A stretch of DNA of 64,000 nt from Pseudoips prasinana (taxonomy: Eukaryota; Arthropoda; Insecta; Lepidoptera; Nolidae): positions 5,146,001 to 5,210,000 of the forward strand of contig OX621259.1 of the NCBI GenBank assembly GCA_951640165.1, given 5' to 3'. Both the position numbers and the translations under genes were made by a program. Below are positions 21,007 to 34,200 of this stretch, piece after piece (the stretch's first letter is position 1; every line of letters starts with the position of its first letter). The notes beneath the pieces were generated by a model that saw nothing but the letters and a program-made list of their open reading frames with translations, was not told the origin of the DNA and did not search any database.

Positions 21007-22067
21007 AAAGCGTAGGCCACAATGCCAGCGGGCGGGCAAGCGAGCTAGGCGGTTGAACATCGTTTCACCTCTTTTACATACTCAGCGGTCAGCGATGCGA
21101 GCGAAGCTAACGAAATATCCAACGACTCCAGCAAAGCTTCTCGTTCACCTCGTTACGCGCGCCCGCTTCGCTAGCTCGGCTTGCCCACCAGCGCTTGCTC
21201 ACCCGTTTCGAGTATTCAGACTACTAGTCCGAATACTCGAAACGGGTAGCATTGAGTCGCTCTAAATGTAATTTGGAAACTCGAACGCTCGTCTTTTGAA
21301 TAGCAGTGTAGTGTTGCCGCTCCGTCCGCTTCGCCCGCTCCGCCCGCGTCACTCGCTCCGCCCGCTCGCTCGCCCGTCCGTCCATAGTTTTTGGTGTGAA
21401 CCCCATAGTTTAGATCGCCAATATTCCACATAGATCGTATAGATTCCTTCTCTAGCCAGGAGAGGCTCAAACACAGCGGCCATTGGACCGGAACCAACTG
21501 TGCCCATACCCTTCACTCAAATACGTAGATGGTTACAAAAACACACACACACACACAGTCCGAGATCTGGTGGTCCTCAGCATCGGGCTGTAGACAATCC
21601 AAAGAAGCAATGCCATGCCTGGATGGTAAGCTGAAGTGCCGTCTACTACGGCTCAACAGGAAAATCCTACGAGTTGTGGTGGGGACCATCACCGGACACT
21701 GCTCACTCAACAAACACTTTCACACTATTGGCATAACTGACAGCCATCTGTGTAGAGCGTGCATGGACGCTGACGAAACGGTCGCGCATGTGCTCCTCGA
21801 GTGCACAGGCATCGTGACAATCCGGAGAGAAACCTTGGGCTCACCAAGAACTCTTCCGGAGGCCCTGAGAAGTTTGGGAGATCTAATATGCTTCTGGAAG
21901 GAGGTGGCCTGGATGGAGTAAAGGCCACCGTGGCTTACGTACAATGGTCCACATCGGGACTAAGTGCGGAAACCAGACCCACTGGCATATTGGTGGGTCA
22001 AGATGATGATGATGATGATGATTCCTTCTCTCGCACGCCCGCCCGCTGGCAGTGTGGCCTGCGCTTT
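21007..22067. mobile_element. TIR DNA element with nested LINE fragment
   Basis: 31-bp terminal inverted repeats (21007-21037 and 22037-22067; aaagcg.aggccaca.tgcc) with two mismatches. The interior is GC-rich and contains a near-perfect 47-base palindrome (21201-21247). No transposase is encoded. Removing the nested LINE (21454-22019) leaves about 480 bp. Confidence 0.75.
21454..22019 (+). pseudogene. 5'-truncated non-LTR retrotransposon 3' end (RNase H C-terminus)
   Basis: The segment 21529-21921 codes a conserved LINE C-terminus: TGHCSLNKHFHTIGI, the Cys/His unit CRACMDADETVAHVLLEC, GSPRTLPEALRSL and FWKEVAWME. A (gat)n tail closes the element at 22019. A 12-bp duplication gattccttctct lies at 21442-21453 and 22020-22031, so this is a true insertion into the surrounding TIR element. 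Confidence 0.85.
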
Positions 22068-22225
22068 AATCTCAAGTTTTAGGTTAAATAAAATGGAATT
22101 TGTAATAGATTCGCATGTTGTGTGTCAACAAATTATATAACGCTTCATTAGCAAAGATAATAACTGCTTCATTGTTACAGTACATACTGAAAGTAGTGAA
22201 TGAAGTGTAACACGTTTTGTTTAAA

Positions 22226-25200
22226 ATGAGTAAAACTAACAATTTTGTTGAATATGAATATGATAAAGTTCCCATTGAAAACAATAGTAAGTATTAAGTT
22301 AAGTAATAAAATCGCAACTAGCCGCAATATAGGTAGGGAATTAAAGCCTTCTATCGCAGTGGACTTTACAATTGCAATTCGCGGACACAAAGTGCACTCG
22401 GACTCAGCACAATTACTTATGGGCCACACAAATTGTTGTTCTGTGCGGGAATTGAACCTGGTACACGAAATGGGGAGGCGACTGTCTTAACTGCTGCGCC
22501 ACACGTGCAATCAAGTAGTTTTAATAATATAAAAAAAGAAATATGTATACGTGTAGCATATTTAATATTGATGATCATCATCATCAGAACACCCGAAAGA
22601 CGCCCACTGCTAGACAAAAACCTCCCCCATAGATATCCACAATTGCCGGTCTTGTGCTATCCGCATCCAGCGACTTCCAGCGACCCTCACAAGATCATCA
22701 GTCATCTTGTAGGGGGCCTGCCCACGCTGCGTCTTCCGGTTTGTGGTCACCACTCGAGAACCTTTCTGCCCCAGCAGCCTACGGCGGCTCTACGAGCTAT
22801 GTGCCCTGCCCACTGCCACTTCAGCTTGGTAATTCTTCGGACTATGTCGGTTACTTTGGTTCGCCTGCGGATCTCAGCATTTTTGATTCGGTCTCGCAGG
22901 GAAACTCCAAGCATAGCACTTTCCATTGCTCTTTGGGTGGCCTTGAGCCGCCTGATAAGGCCCATAGTGAGTGACCACGTCTCTGTTCCGTAATTCATCA
23001 CTGGAAGCACACATTCTTATTTAATATTTCCAAGACCTGAATATAAAATTTATATTAGTTCATATGTGTAATTAATTTGATTGATAGCTTCTTCTAAAAT
23101 TTCAGGTAATTCACCGAAATATGGATTTGGTGTCAGACATATCCAATTAATATTAATTGGTGTTTGTGTAATCGTTACTTTTATGGCAAGAGCTCATATG
23201 GGGGTCACAATAGTTGCAATGGTAGATAATAAAGGTGATATAAATGAAAATACAACTCTTACATTAGGATTGAATAACACAAGTGAGCTGGAAGAAACAC
23301 GAAATAACAGAAGTGAACTGGAAGAATCACGAAATAACTTAACATTTAAACAAATGAATATTACCGTGAATGTAACTATTGCTAATACAACGATATCAAA
23401 TGCTGAAAAAATTACGGTAAGGCTGAAACATAGCGATGAAAATCTGATTTTTCGTCATAATTTAATAAACTACAAAAGCGCAGCAGTAGCTCTTTATTTT
23501 TCTATATAACAATTTAAGAAATTGGAATGGAATGGAGTTTTTAAAACGACGAAACGACTAAAAGTAGACGACATGTCAGTAGACGAAGTAATATCAATAA
23601 CATAGCGCTGCGTGTTGGTGGCGATGAATATCAAAAATCCATCTCATTCCGTGGTGGTCGTAGAAATCGTCCCGAGGGAATACCTACAAAAAAACAGCGT
23701 CTATTTGTAAACTATGACCATTGTACTGCGATCGGCAACCTAGCGGGACGGTTATTATATTATATCCTTCCATTCTTAGGAGAGGGTTTTGTTTAACAAT
23801 GGGCATGATGTAACTGACAACGAAATTCTTAGTATGTAGTGACGACTGACGACAGTATCATGTCGTCAAGAATAAATATCTCTCGTGGTAATAAACGTAG
23901 AATGTATTATATCCGATGCAGGAAGTCTGTTATCATTTTTATTAAGCTACACTATTTTGCAGAGTATGTGTTTAAATATATTTTAGTTTTCTGAAACCTT
24001 CATATTCTTACTACACATTGTTTATTTAGAAATGATTTCCTATAATTACTGTATTATTTACTATTGCAGACATTCAAATGGCCCAAATCGACTCAAGAAA
24101 TGATTTTAGGATCATTTTTTTTGGGTTACTTCATCATGACGTTTCCCATGGGAATGGTAGCTCAACGATTTGGAGGCATAATACCATTACAAATCTGTTT
24201 ATTTATCAACGGCTTTGTATCTTTTGCAACACCATGGTTAACTACGTGGGTATGTATAACAATTTTATGTTATATTTACGATATACTTAGCTGTAAAATG
24301 TGCTGGTTTCAAGTGATTGTGCTAGTACAACGAAACCAAAATTAATTATTGTGTTTTTTTGCTACCTTTTATTAAAAGCAAATGTATCTATGCAGGGAGG
24401 TTGGAAAACGGTGTGTGCTTGCCGTCTATTACAAGGTCTATCTCAAGCTGGACTCTTTCCTGGAATTCAGTCACTACTGGCAAAATGGGTGCCGATTAGC
24501 GAACGTGCTTTTATTTCAAGCTGTGTTTACGCAGGTTAGAGAATGTTTTATTTTTCTTACCTATTTTGATCAATTGAATTTTTATTTCATTGCCTGATGT
24601 TTAAATTTAATATCTCCTTGTGTTCCAATATATTGTTAAGGATTTAGGTTGGCTTCGTGTATTTTATTATTATAACATTTAGGTTTACAATTAGTATTTT
24701 GATTTTCTGTTTGCTCAAGTACTTTGTTTCAATTTTCTCTAAGATTCTAAGATTTCATGTAGACATAAAGAGAAATTTACAAGTTATTTAACGTAATATC
24801 CCCGTCGATAATTACGGTGTCTGCCTCTGATAGTTCAGAGGTGAGAGGAGATTTTTTTACAATATACGTCATTATTTCTATTCAAATTGCTCATTCGTGC
24901 CAAGGTCATGTCCCTAAGCTACGGCTTCAGGTCATAAAATCTACAAGCTCCAAGTTAAGATTCTAAAGAAAATCTTTTTCAGTACAATCTGTACGTCTTT
25001 GGAATGATTTACCAGTTACATTTACGCATTTCCAAAGCTAGTGAATTTGATTCGGGAAATATCACTTTTCGGTCACCGTAGCCTAGTTGGCAGTGCTCCT
25101 GCCTACGAAGCTGGTGGTCCTGCGTTCGAATCCCGGTAAGTGCAAATATTTGTGTGATGAGCACGAATGTTTGTTTCTGAGTCATGGATGTTTTCTATGT

Positions 25201-28200
25201 ATATAAGTATTTATCTAGTAGTTTTTATAAGTATGTTTATCGTTGCCTGGTACCCATAGTACAAGCTTTGCTAAGTTTGGGGCTAGGATGATCTGTGTGA
25301 CATTGTCCCTATATATTATTATATTATTATTAAAATTGGATATTTGCAGAATCAAATTTTCCCTCTCATCTAATACGATCCATGCATTTATGTCTATTTC
25401 AGGTAATTGAACTATATTATGTACAAGGTATTTTAATGTTACTAGTATTATGAGTCTATATTGACGTAATTCATGTGATAAAGTTGTTACATAACTGTTT
25501 ATTCAAACAAGATATGCGAACTGTGGGTAAGGTAAACGTAATAAGAACTACTGTTTTACTTTATTGTTGTACAATAATAAAATAATTATGCGAATGGAAT
25601 TTTGAACGGTCTCTCAGAAATTTTAAGTTTGTAATCTGAACCAGATAACAAACTTAAAATTTCTAAAGAGTATTTGTTAAAACAGTAATTTTGAAAGTTA
25701 TAATTTAGTTATATTCAACTAATTCACCGTAGCCTAGTTGGTAGTTCTCCTGCCTACGAAGCTGGTGGTCCTGGGTTCGAATCCCAGTAAGTGCAAATAT
25801 TTGTGTGATGAGCACGAATATTTGTTTCTGAGTCATGGATGTTTTCTATGTATTTAAGTATTTATCTATCTATATAAGTATGTATATCGTCGCCTGGTAC
25901 CCATAGTACAAGGTTTGCTTAGTTTGGGGCTAGGATGATATGAGTGGCATTGAAAAAAAAAATACTTACTATTCTAAACGTTCTTGTATTGGTAATGTTC
26001 CCAGATAATTAGATAGTTGGTTATATTCTAAATAGCTCTTTATTATTCTCCAGCCAAGTTTGCTGGGTTTTATTGTCTGTATTTATATCTATATTTGTTT
26101 TCTTATTCTATTAAATCGTATTAAAATACATATATCGAAGTAAAACTTCTTTAAGCAAAGAGAAAGGTTGACTTGGGGAGTAAACTGTAAAACGCGTGAC
26201 GAGAGCGTTACGAAGTGTGTATGGACGAGGCGAATGGAAGTTGAGAGCTAGATATAAATTAGTGAAGATAGAAAGAGAGATAGTTGCATTTCGAATATCA
26301 GTATAAGGCCAAGAGAGAGAAGTGCGAGCACATATTTTCTTTCTCTCATAGCAATTACGTTTCGTAACTTCGTTTCGTACTTTCTTCGTGTGGTGTGTGT
26401 GATGTACACTCGTTTTTTTTAATGTCAAAGTCAAAGTCATAGTCAAAAATTCTTTATTCCGTAAAAAAATTACATTTCTGTGGAATCGTAATTTTTTTTT
26501 ACCCTTCCCCGTGCAGTGCATGACGTGGCAGCTACTGAGAAACACTGCCAGAAAACTCAGTAGGAATCCTTTTTAGGGTTCCGTAGCCAAATGGCAAAAA
26601 ACGGAACCCTTATAGATTCGTCATGTCTGTCTGTCCGTATGTCACAGCCACTTTTTTCCGAAACTATAAGAGCTGTACTGTTGAAACTTGGTAAGTAGAT
26701 GTATTGGGTGAACCGCATTACGATTTTTACACGAAAATAGAAAAACAACAATAATGTTGGGGGGTCCCCATTAATAGAACTGAAACTCAAAAAAAAAAAA
26801 TTTCATCGTGCCCATACATGACCTATGAATAGGTCTTCAAAAATGATGTTGAGGTTTCTAATAATTTTTTTTTCTAAACTGAATAGTTTGCGTGAGCGAC
26901 ACTTCCAAAGTGCTAAAATGAGTGTTCCCATCCCCCCTGTAACTTCTAAAATAAGAGAATGATAAAACTAAAAAATATATTATGATGTACATTACCATGC
27001 AAACTAACAACGAAAATTGGTTTGAACGAGATCTAGCAAGTAGTTTTTTTTAATACGTCATAAATCGTAAACCGCAATTTGCTTTCATTTGATCAACTGA
27101 AATACTTGCTGCTACGGAACCCTTCATGGGCGAGTCCTACTCGCACTTGGCCGGTTTTTTTTTAAATGCAAACGGCTTTTCTTATATTGATTTAGCTAAT
27201 GGGTAGAATACGTTGCTTAATTTAGATCCACTTTTAGGACAAAAGTGATTTTGGGACTTTACTGTAAAAAGAAAAAAATTCTCAGCATCAGCCCGAAGTC
27301 TGGGAGTTGGCGTATTATACTCCCGTGCCACGGAGAGCACGTAAAGCCGTCGGTACTGTACCTGACCTCTTTCCGGTCGTGTCGCTATGCGTCCCATCGG
27401 ATCATGAGAGTGATGGAATAGAAAGTGCTCTTGTGTTTACGCACACACTTGTGCACTATAATGTCCCGCGTAGCTATATCTATTGAGACAAGCCGCCGTG
27501 GCCGAAACTCTTCTAGGCCATCTAGCACAATGATTCTCAATTTAGCACTCTGATTTCTAGTGGCTTATCAAAACCAAAACAAATCCAAGTAAGGAACGGG
27601 ACGCTCAGTGTGCTTGTCTTATTCGTATCAGATGTTTAATTTTATTAAATTCTTTTCCTAGGAGTTTAGAACTTTAATTTTAAATATGTACACTTTAATT
27701 TTTAATTTATTTGTAAATTTTGATTTATTATTTTTATATTTACTATAAATACTATATAATATAAATTACTTCTTGACGGATACTTTTTGACATTGTTTTA
27801 AATTTATATTTTCATGGAATTTAATACTGCAATTTTAAATATGTTACAGTATACATGATTATGATGACTATAATGACTGTTTTCATTTATTATTTTTATA
27901 TTGATGTAAAATAAAATTAAAATTTGTACGCCTCGACAGGTAAAACATGTTCGGACTCTAGATACCTTATTTTTAAGATATTGCATATTTTAATTTCTAT
28001 GTAAACACATGTTTTAACAAATAAATAATCTTTATCTTTATCTTAGGAACAACTGCAGGAACAGTCATAGTTTTTCCGCTATCTGGTTTCCTGGCTGAGA
28101 CTAGATGGGGTTGGCCTTCTGTTTTCTGGGCTATTGGAGGAATTTGCTTGGGCACCTTTGCTCTTTTGACTGCAATTGGGGCGTCATCTCCATCAACTCA

Positions 28201-31200
28201 CAAATCTATAAGTGAAACAGAAAAGAATTATATTTCCGGTGGAATCGATAACGGGAATTCAAAGGTAACTAAGTCTGATGATCACAAACTTTTTGATAAT
28301 CTCTTCTTATATATAGACACACTACATAGATAGACTCACGCCTGTTTCCCAGAGGGGTAGGCAGAGACAACGGATTTCCATTTGTCACGAGCTTTGCACA
28401 TCTATTTTGCCTCGTTTACTGTCTTTATATTCTTCATACATGCTCGCCGGTTAAGGGTACTTCTGACCTGGCCTTTCTTGAGACCGTCTCTGATTTGGTC
28501 AAAGAATGTTCCACGAAGTCTTCCCCTTCCGGTTGTCCCATTCCCACAGGCCAGGTATACTTCTTTTGCCATCTTTCTTTAGACACACTAATTTATTAAA
28601 TATATGTTTCTTTCACACATACTGTACAATATATGTACAATGTTTATGAATTAATAACAATAGAATTGTGTCTTTCGGTAAAGCCTTCAAGAATTGATTA
28701 GTTACGTAAAGGATGTGATTCGATGGTGAGGTTTATTCAAGTCAGGATTGTCTATTCTTCAATTGTTAGAAGCATAATTATCATTCTAAAATAACAGAAA
28801 GTAATGTATTTAGTAACGGAAGTAACCGAATTAGCTCGAAGAATCCAAATAGCAAGCCGAAGTCGCAGTGGCACGGAAGCTCTTAGAACAGAAAGTTTCC
28901 CGAGTAGTGACCCTACAAGATGAACCAATGATCTTGTGAGGGTTGCTGGAAGCAGATGGATGAGGGTGGTGTAGTACCGGCGATTGTATAAATTTTTGAG
29001 GGCGGCCTTTGCCTTGTAATGATCATGATGATGAAGAATGTCTTAAATTATAATGCATTTGACTTTACGAGATTCGTATCTATCTTTGATCCTTGTCTTC
29101 GATCTTGCCAAACATTTGGATGATTGGCAAGTTTTAAAGAGACCAGGATAATAATTTTTGTTCATCAATATATTGCAGCCACTTAGCTTGCCTTTTACGC
29201 CGCAGGTCGTAGTTTCCATTTCCATCCAGGACATATATTTGTGTCTGTATGTCCTGAGTCTGAGTGTAATTATCTATATAAGTGTGTATTTACAAAAGAA
29301 AATTAGTATATGTAATGTATAGTTATCTGCTTTCCATAGTATAAGCTCTGCTTAGTTTGAGATCAGATGGCCAGGATATTATTGTTATTATATTATTATT
29401 TTTCTAAAACGACTTACTTCATTTTCAGAGGTTGCCGACTCCTTGGAAAAAGATAATATCAAATCGCCATACTTGGGCCAACTTTGTTACTCATACGGCG
29501 AATGGGGTTGCTTTTTATTTTGTTTTGGTCCAATTGCCTACATATATTCACTGCATCCTTGACATTGATGTAAAGAGTGTAAGTTTAATAAACTATCTTG
29601 AATTATTTATGTACAGACGCCAGCACATCAAGCTTCCCCAATCTGTCAAATTTCCCCAATTGAAAGTGAACCTTATGCTTTTGTGATAAATTTGAAAATC
29701 TATAAAAGAAATTTTGGCAGATTGGGGTAGATGTATGTGCTGGCGTCGGTACGTTGACAACTACCCCATCTCAGTTACTTCATACTCCATTCTCTGCCTA
29801 GGCTGTCTGGAAGATATCATATTTATTCATTTGCTTATTTATTATGATAGATACATCTTAAACTTAACAATAGGTAATCATTTAAAGAAGACAAATTATT
29901 GAGAATAAGACGAAGTGTAAAATCTTTACAATGTAGGTATGCTACAATACAACATTCGTAAAAAAAATCACTAAATATACGAAACACAAAAAAAGAAACA
30001 ATATCTATAAACTATAATGCAATACAAATTCAATTTAAATTTAGTGATAAGGTCGCCAATTGTACAAGTTTGTGATATATGTACGGGTCTGTTGGAGTGG
30101 TTGGCAAATGCTTGCTTTTCACGCTGGAGCTTCGATTCCTACCCAGGACAGATATTTGTGTGCATGAACATGTCTGTTTGTCCTGAGTCTGGGTGTTATT
30201 ATCTATATGAGTATGTATTTACAAAAGAAAAGTATTATATGTAGTATATTAGTTATCTGGTTTCCATAGTACAAGCTCAGCTTAGTTTGGGATACGACGT
30301 CTGTGCGAAAAATAATGTCCCAGAATATATTGTATTTTTGTTCCTGGTGATATTTTGGTGGACATAAAATTAGATATGTATTTATACATATCGTATTTTA
30401 TCTTATCTTTTATAATAAGATATTCAACCCACGAAAGAGTCGTCTAGCTTGACTAGAAAACTTGTTTTGTCATAGTAAGTACTTGACTAGTTCAGGCAAA
30501 CGAGGAATTTGTATTTATTTCATTTGCTTGCACAACATCTTCTGGCTCATAAGATTTGTACTTAGCTTGAATTTACTCAAATATAATAATGATTTTATGA
30601 TGAGCCTAACTAATTTCGTTGGAATAATTAATCGAAAGCTGTATAAAAACGTAAATACCAAATAAATAATTCATTTTATTCGATTTCCGAAGAATTATCA
30701 AGACTATATGTATGTTCCAACAAGACACATTCAATCAAGAATATAGATTGCTAATGTATTGTTTGTTGATTAATTGTCGTTATTATCGTTTTAAGTCTAT
30801 TAGTTTTATGCTTTTTAGTCTATAAAAAGTTCATCTATCTACCTTTTCTTTGATCGACGGTTTCCTGGAAAAGTTGGCAAACCTTTTCCAGGAAACTCTC
30901 GGTTAACGACAGGTTAGTCATTTATGCAATGTAGAAAAATATTATAATCTTTAATTTATGTCATAACTTTTGTTATTGTTATTTACTTACTTATTTTACT
31001 TTCCAGAGTGGAATACTTTCATCGCTGCCGTATGTAGCAGCTATATTGTCAAGTATTGTATTTGGAGTGGTAAGCGACTATGTGATAAATAACGGAATTG
31101 TTAGTGTACATAATGCAAGAAAAACAAGCAATTCTATCGGTAAGTTACCATACCATATTTACCAGGTATTTTATTTAATCAAATCATAGTATTAAATTTT

Positions 31201-34200
31201 TGATAATGCCCAAAATTACTCATCGTATCGTATTCTACTAGTCAAGCTCAAGCCCTTTCATGTGATACACATATTAAGGGAGCTGTGATTTATAACAGGT
31301 ATACAATTAATATACTTAAACTACTTGTAATATAAGTATTTTTTACACAATTAAATTATTTGCGTATTTGGTGCTTCTTGACTTTCTGTAAGTCCGTTTG
31401 CCACTTGTCAAAGGCCTCCTCCAACCTACTCCATTCTGATCTCTCTCTGGCTACTCTATTCCATGTTATGCCTACAACTTGCCTGATATCATCATTCCAC
31501 CTTTTTATGGTTCCGTAGCCAAATGGCAAAAAACGGAACCCTTATAGATTCGTCATGTCTGTCTTTCCGTCCGTATGTCACAGCCACTTTTTTCCGAAAC
31601 TTTGGGGGTCTCCATACATAGAACTGAAACTTATTTTTTTTTTCATCGTACACATACATATGGATAGGTCTTCGAAAATGATATTGAGGTTTCTAATGTA
31701 ATTTTTTTCTAAACTTCATAGTTTGCGCGAGAGACACTTCCAAAGTGGTAAAATAAGAGAAAGATAAAATAAAAAAATATATATGATGTACATTACCATG
31801 CAAACTAACAACGAACATTGGTTTGAACGATATCTAGCAAGTAGGTTTTTTTATTACGTCATAAATCGTAAACCGCAATTTGCTTTCATTTAATCATCTG
31901 AAATACTTGCTGCTACGGAACCCTTCATGGGCGAGTTCGACTCGCACTTGGCCGGTTTTTGTTGTTTAACTTAGTTCTTTTCCTTTTACCTTCCCTTGGA
32001 TGCCAATCTGTAATTATTTTGCTCCATTGGTCCTTTCCTCCACTGTCCATACCTCAGTATAAAAACAGACCAGTACGGAAACAAACGGTCGAAACGGTAC
32101 ACTCACACAAACATGCGCATCGACACGACGCCTAAGCGGTTGTCGCGGTGCTCTCAGTAGTGAGTGCCGCATCAAAACGAGTGGACGCGTATAAGTTTAT
32201 CTCCGCAATCTGTTTAAAAATCCACGTGCGTATTGCGTAGGATTCGGCTGTTTGAACTTGGCTTGATCAAAACGGTAGCCTTCATATTTTTACCGTCCCG
32301 CTGATTTATAAAACAAATAATATGATTTTTATACAAAGTGGTTATGATAATACGACAATAAATTTAACTACGGATACCTCAAGACATTCTCAGACTACAT
32401 ACAAAAAATCATTTGAATATATCCAGTAGTTTAGTCACAGGAATTTTTTTTTCGTTTTTAAAATTTGCTACACGATGTATGTATTAATAGGGAAGTACTG
32501 ACAGGTTAACGACCCCCGCATCGGTAAGCACTCATGAAATAGAAAAATTGGTTTGTGCGAAAGAGATAAATCTAGTTTCGTTTGTTACTTCGCTTTCTTG
32601 TTGAAACATTGCAACAACAAATTTAGGTCACGGTCAGTGTGTCGCTACAATCCTGTGATGATTCACGCGTCATCGCTTTCTAAGCGCACGAGTGCCGCAG
32701 GACATACTTTGAGTTATTCGCCGCCGAGTACCTACCACCTTTTTGTACCGGCGCCGCCCGTCGCTCGTGTGTTTGTTTTGTACTCCTTATCTACGACGAT
32801 ATCGGACGCTTATTTTAGTGACAGGACACGTAACGTTTTAATAGGTATCTAGTTTAATAGTTACTCGTAAGTGAATTGTGCGAAGTTAGACGTTTAGTTT
32901 TTATTGTTTTAGTGTTTTCTTTTGTTTTAATTATGCCTCGTCACAATTACACAGCTCCTGAGTACACGGACATGGTGTTAATTTATGGAGAGTGTTTAGG
33001 AAACGCCGCTATGGCTATACGGACGTACCGACAGAGGTTTGGGGACACTCGAGTTCGTCCAACCAACGGGCGCACTATTGTCCAAGCTGTCCAGAGGATA
33101 CGAGAAAATAGATCCTTAATCCCGCATATTGATAGTACTCCTCCACGTGCGAGAGTGGCTCTTGAGGAACGAATTTTAAATTATTTTGAACGCAATCCGA
33201 CGTGTAGTTTGCGTAGGGCAGGTCGATATTTTCGTGTTAACCATGCAACTATACTAAAAATTTTAAAACGCGACCAACGGAAGCCGTATAAGTATAAGAA
33301 ATTGCATGCGTTGTTGCCTCGAGACAAACCAGTCAGGGAAAACTTCTGTCGCTGGATAGAAACAAAACATTTAGAGGATCCGGATTTCCTGTACAATGTA
33401 ATGTGGACTGATGAAAGTACATTTACAAGAAACGGGTTATGGAACAGACAGAATTTACGTTACTGGAGCCGCGTGAATCCGCGTCTAGGACGAGAGACTT
33501 CGCACCAGTACAGATTTGCTGTCAATGTTTGGGCTGGCATTCATAGAAATACCATAATAGGTCCGGTTTTTATTGATGGAAATTTAAATGGTGAAAAGTT
33601 TATAGAACTCCTCAACGGACCCGTTTCCGAGTACATGGATGAGCTTCCGCTTGATGTGTACAGGCAGATGTGGTACCAGCTAGACGGAGCACCAGCTCAT
33701 TCAGTGGTGTCAGCAAGAGAGCGTTTGTCTCAAGTGTTCGGTCAGCAGTGGATTGGCCGTTATGGACCAACGCGGTGGCCAGCGAGGTCACCCGACCTCA
33801 CACCATTAGATTTTTTCTTGTGGGGTCACATCAAAAATGAGGTCTACTCAACAGCTGTTGATACGGTTGATGATTTAAAAGATAGAATTATCTTATCTTT
33901 TAATAAATTAAAACATATGGCTGCAAACGGGGACCTCTTGTCAAACGTTAGGAATAATCTCCTACGGCGGTGCAGTTTGTGTATTCGAGTTAATGGTGGC
34001 CATATTGAAACACGAAAAATTTAGTGACTTTAATAGGTACCTACCTAGCTACGTGACTGAACAGTGATCCTGATAGTGATTAATAATTTGATTAATAAAT
34101 AACATGCGGGTGAAAGGTGCCTAATTATTTCGTTAAAACATTTGTGATTCAGTGTTATTATTCTTACTGAGCATTAATAATAATGGCGCCAAAAGATCAA

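Noticed and set aside
32876..32932. Longer transposase start
   Set aside because: The extension begins at a TTG, has no ATG and a hydrophobic stretch not expected in transposases; ATG 32933 matches the family start.
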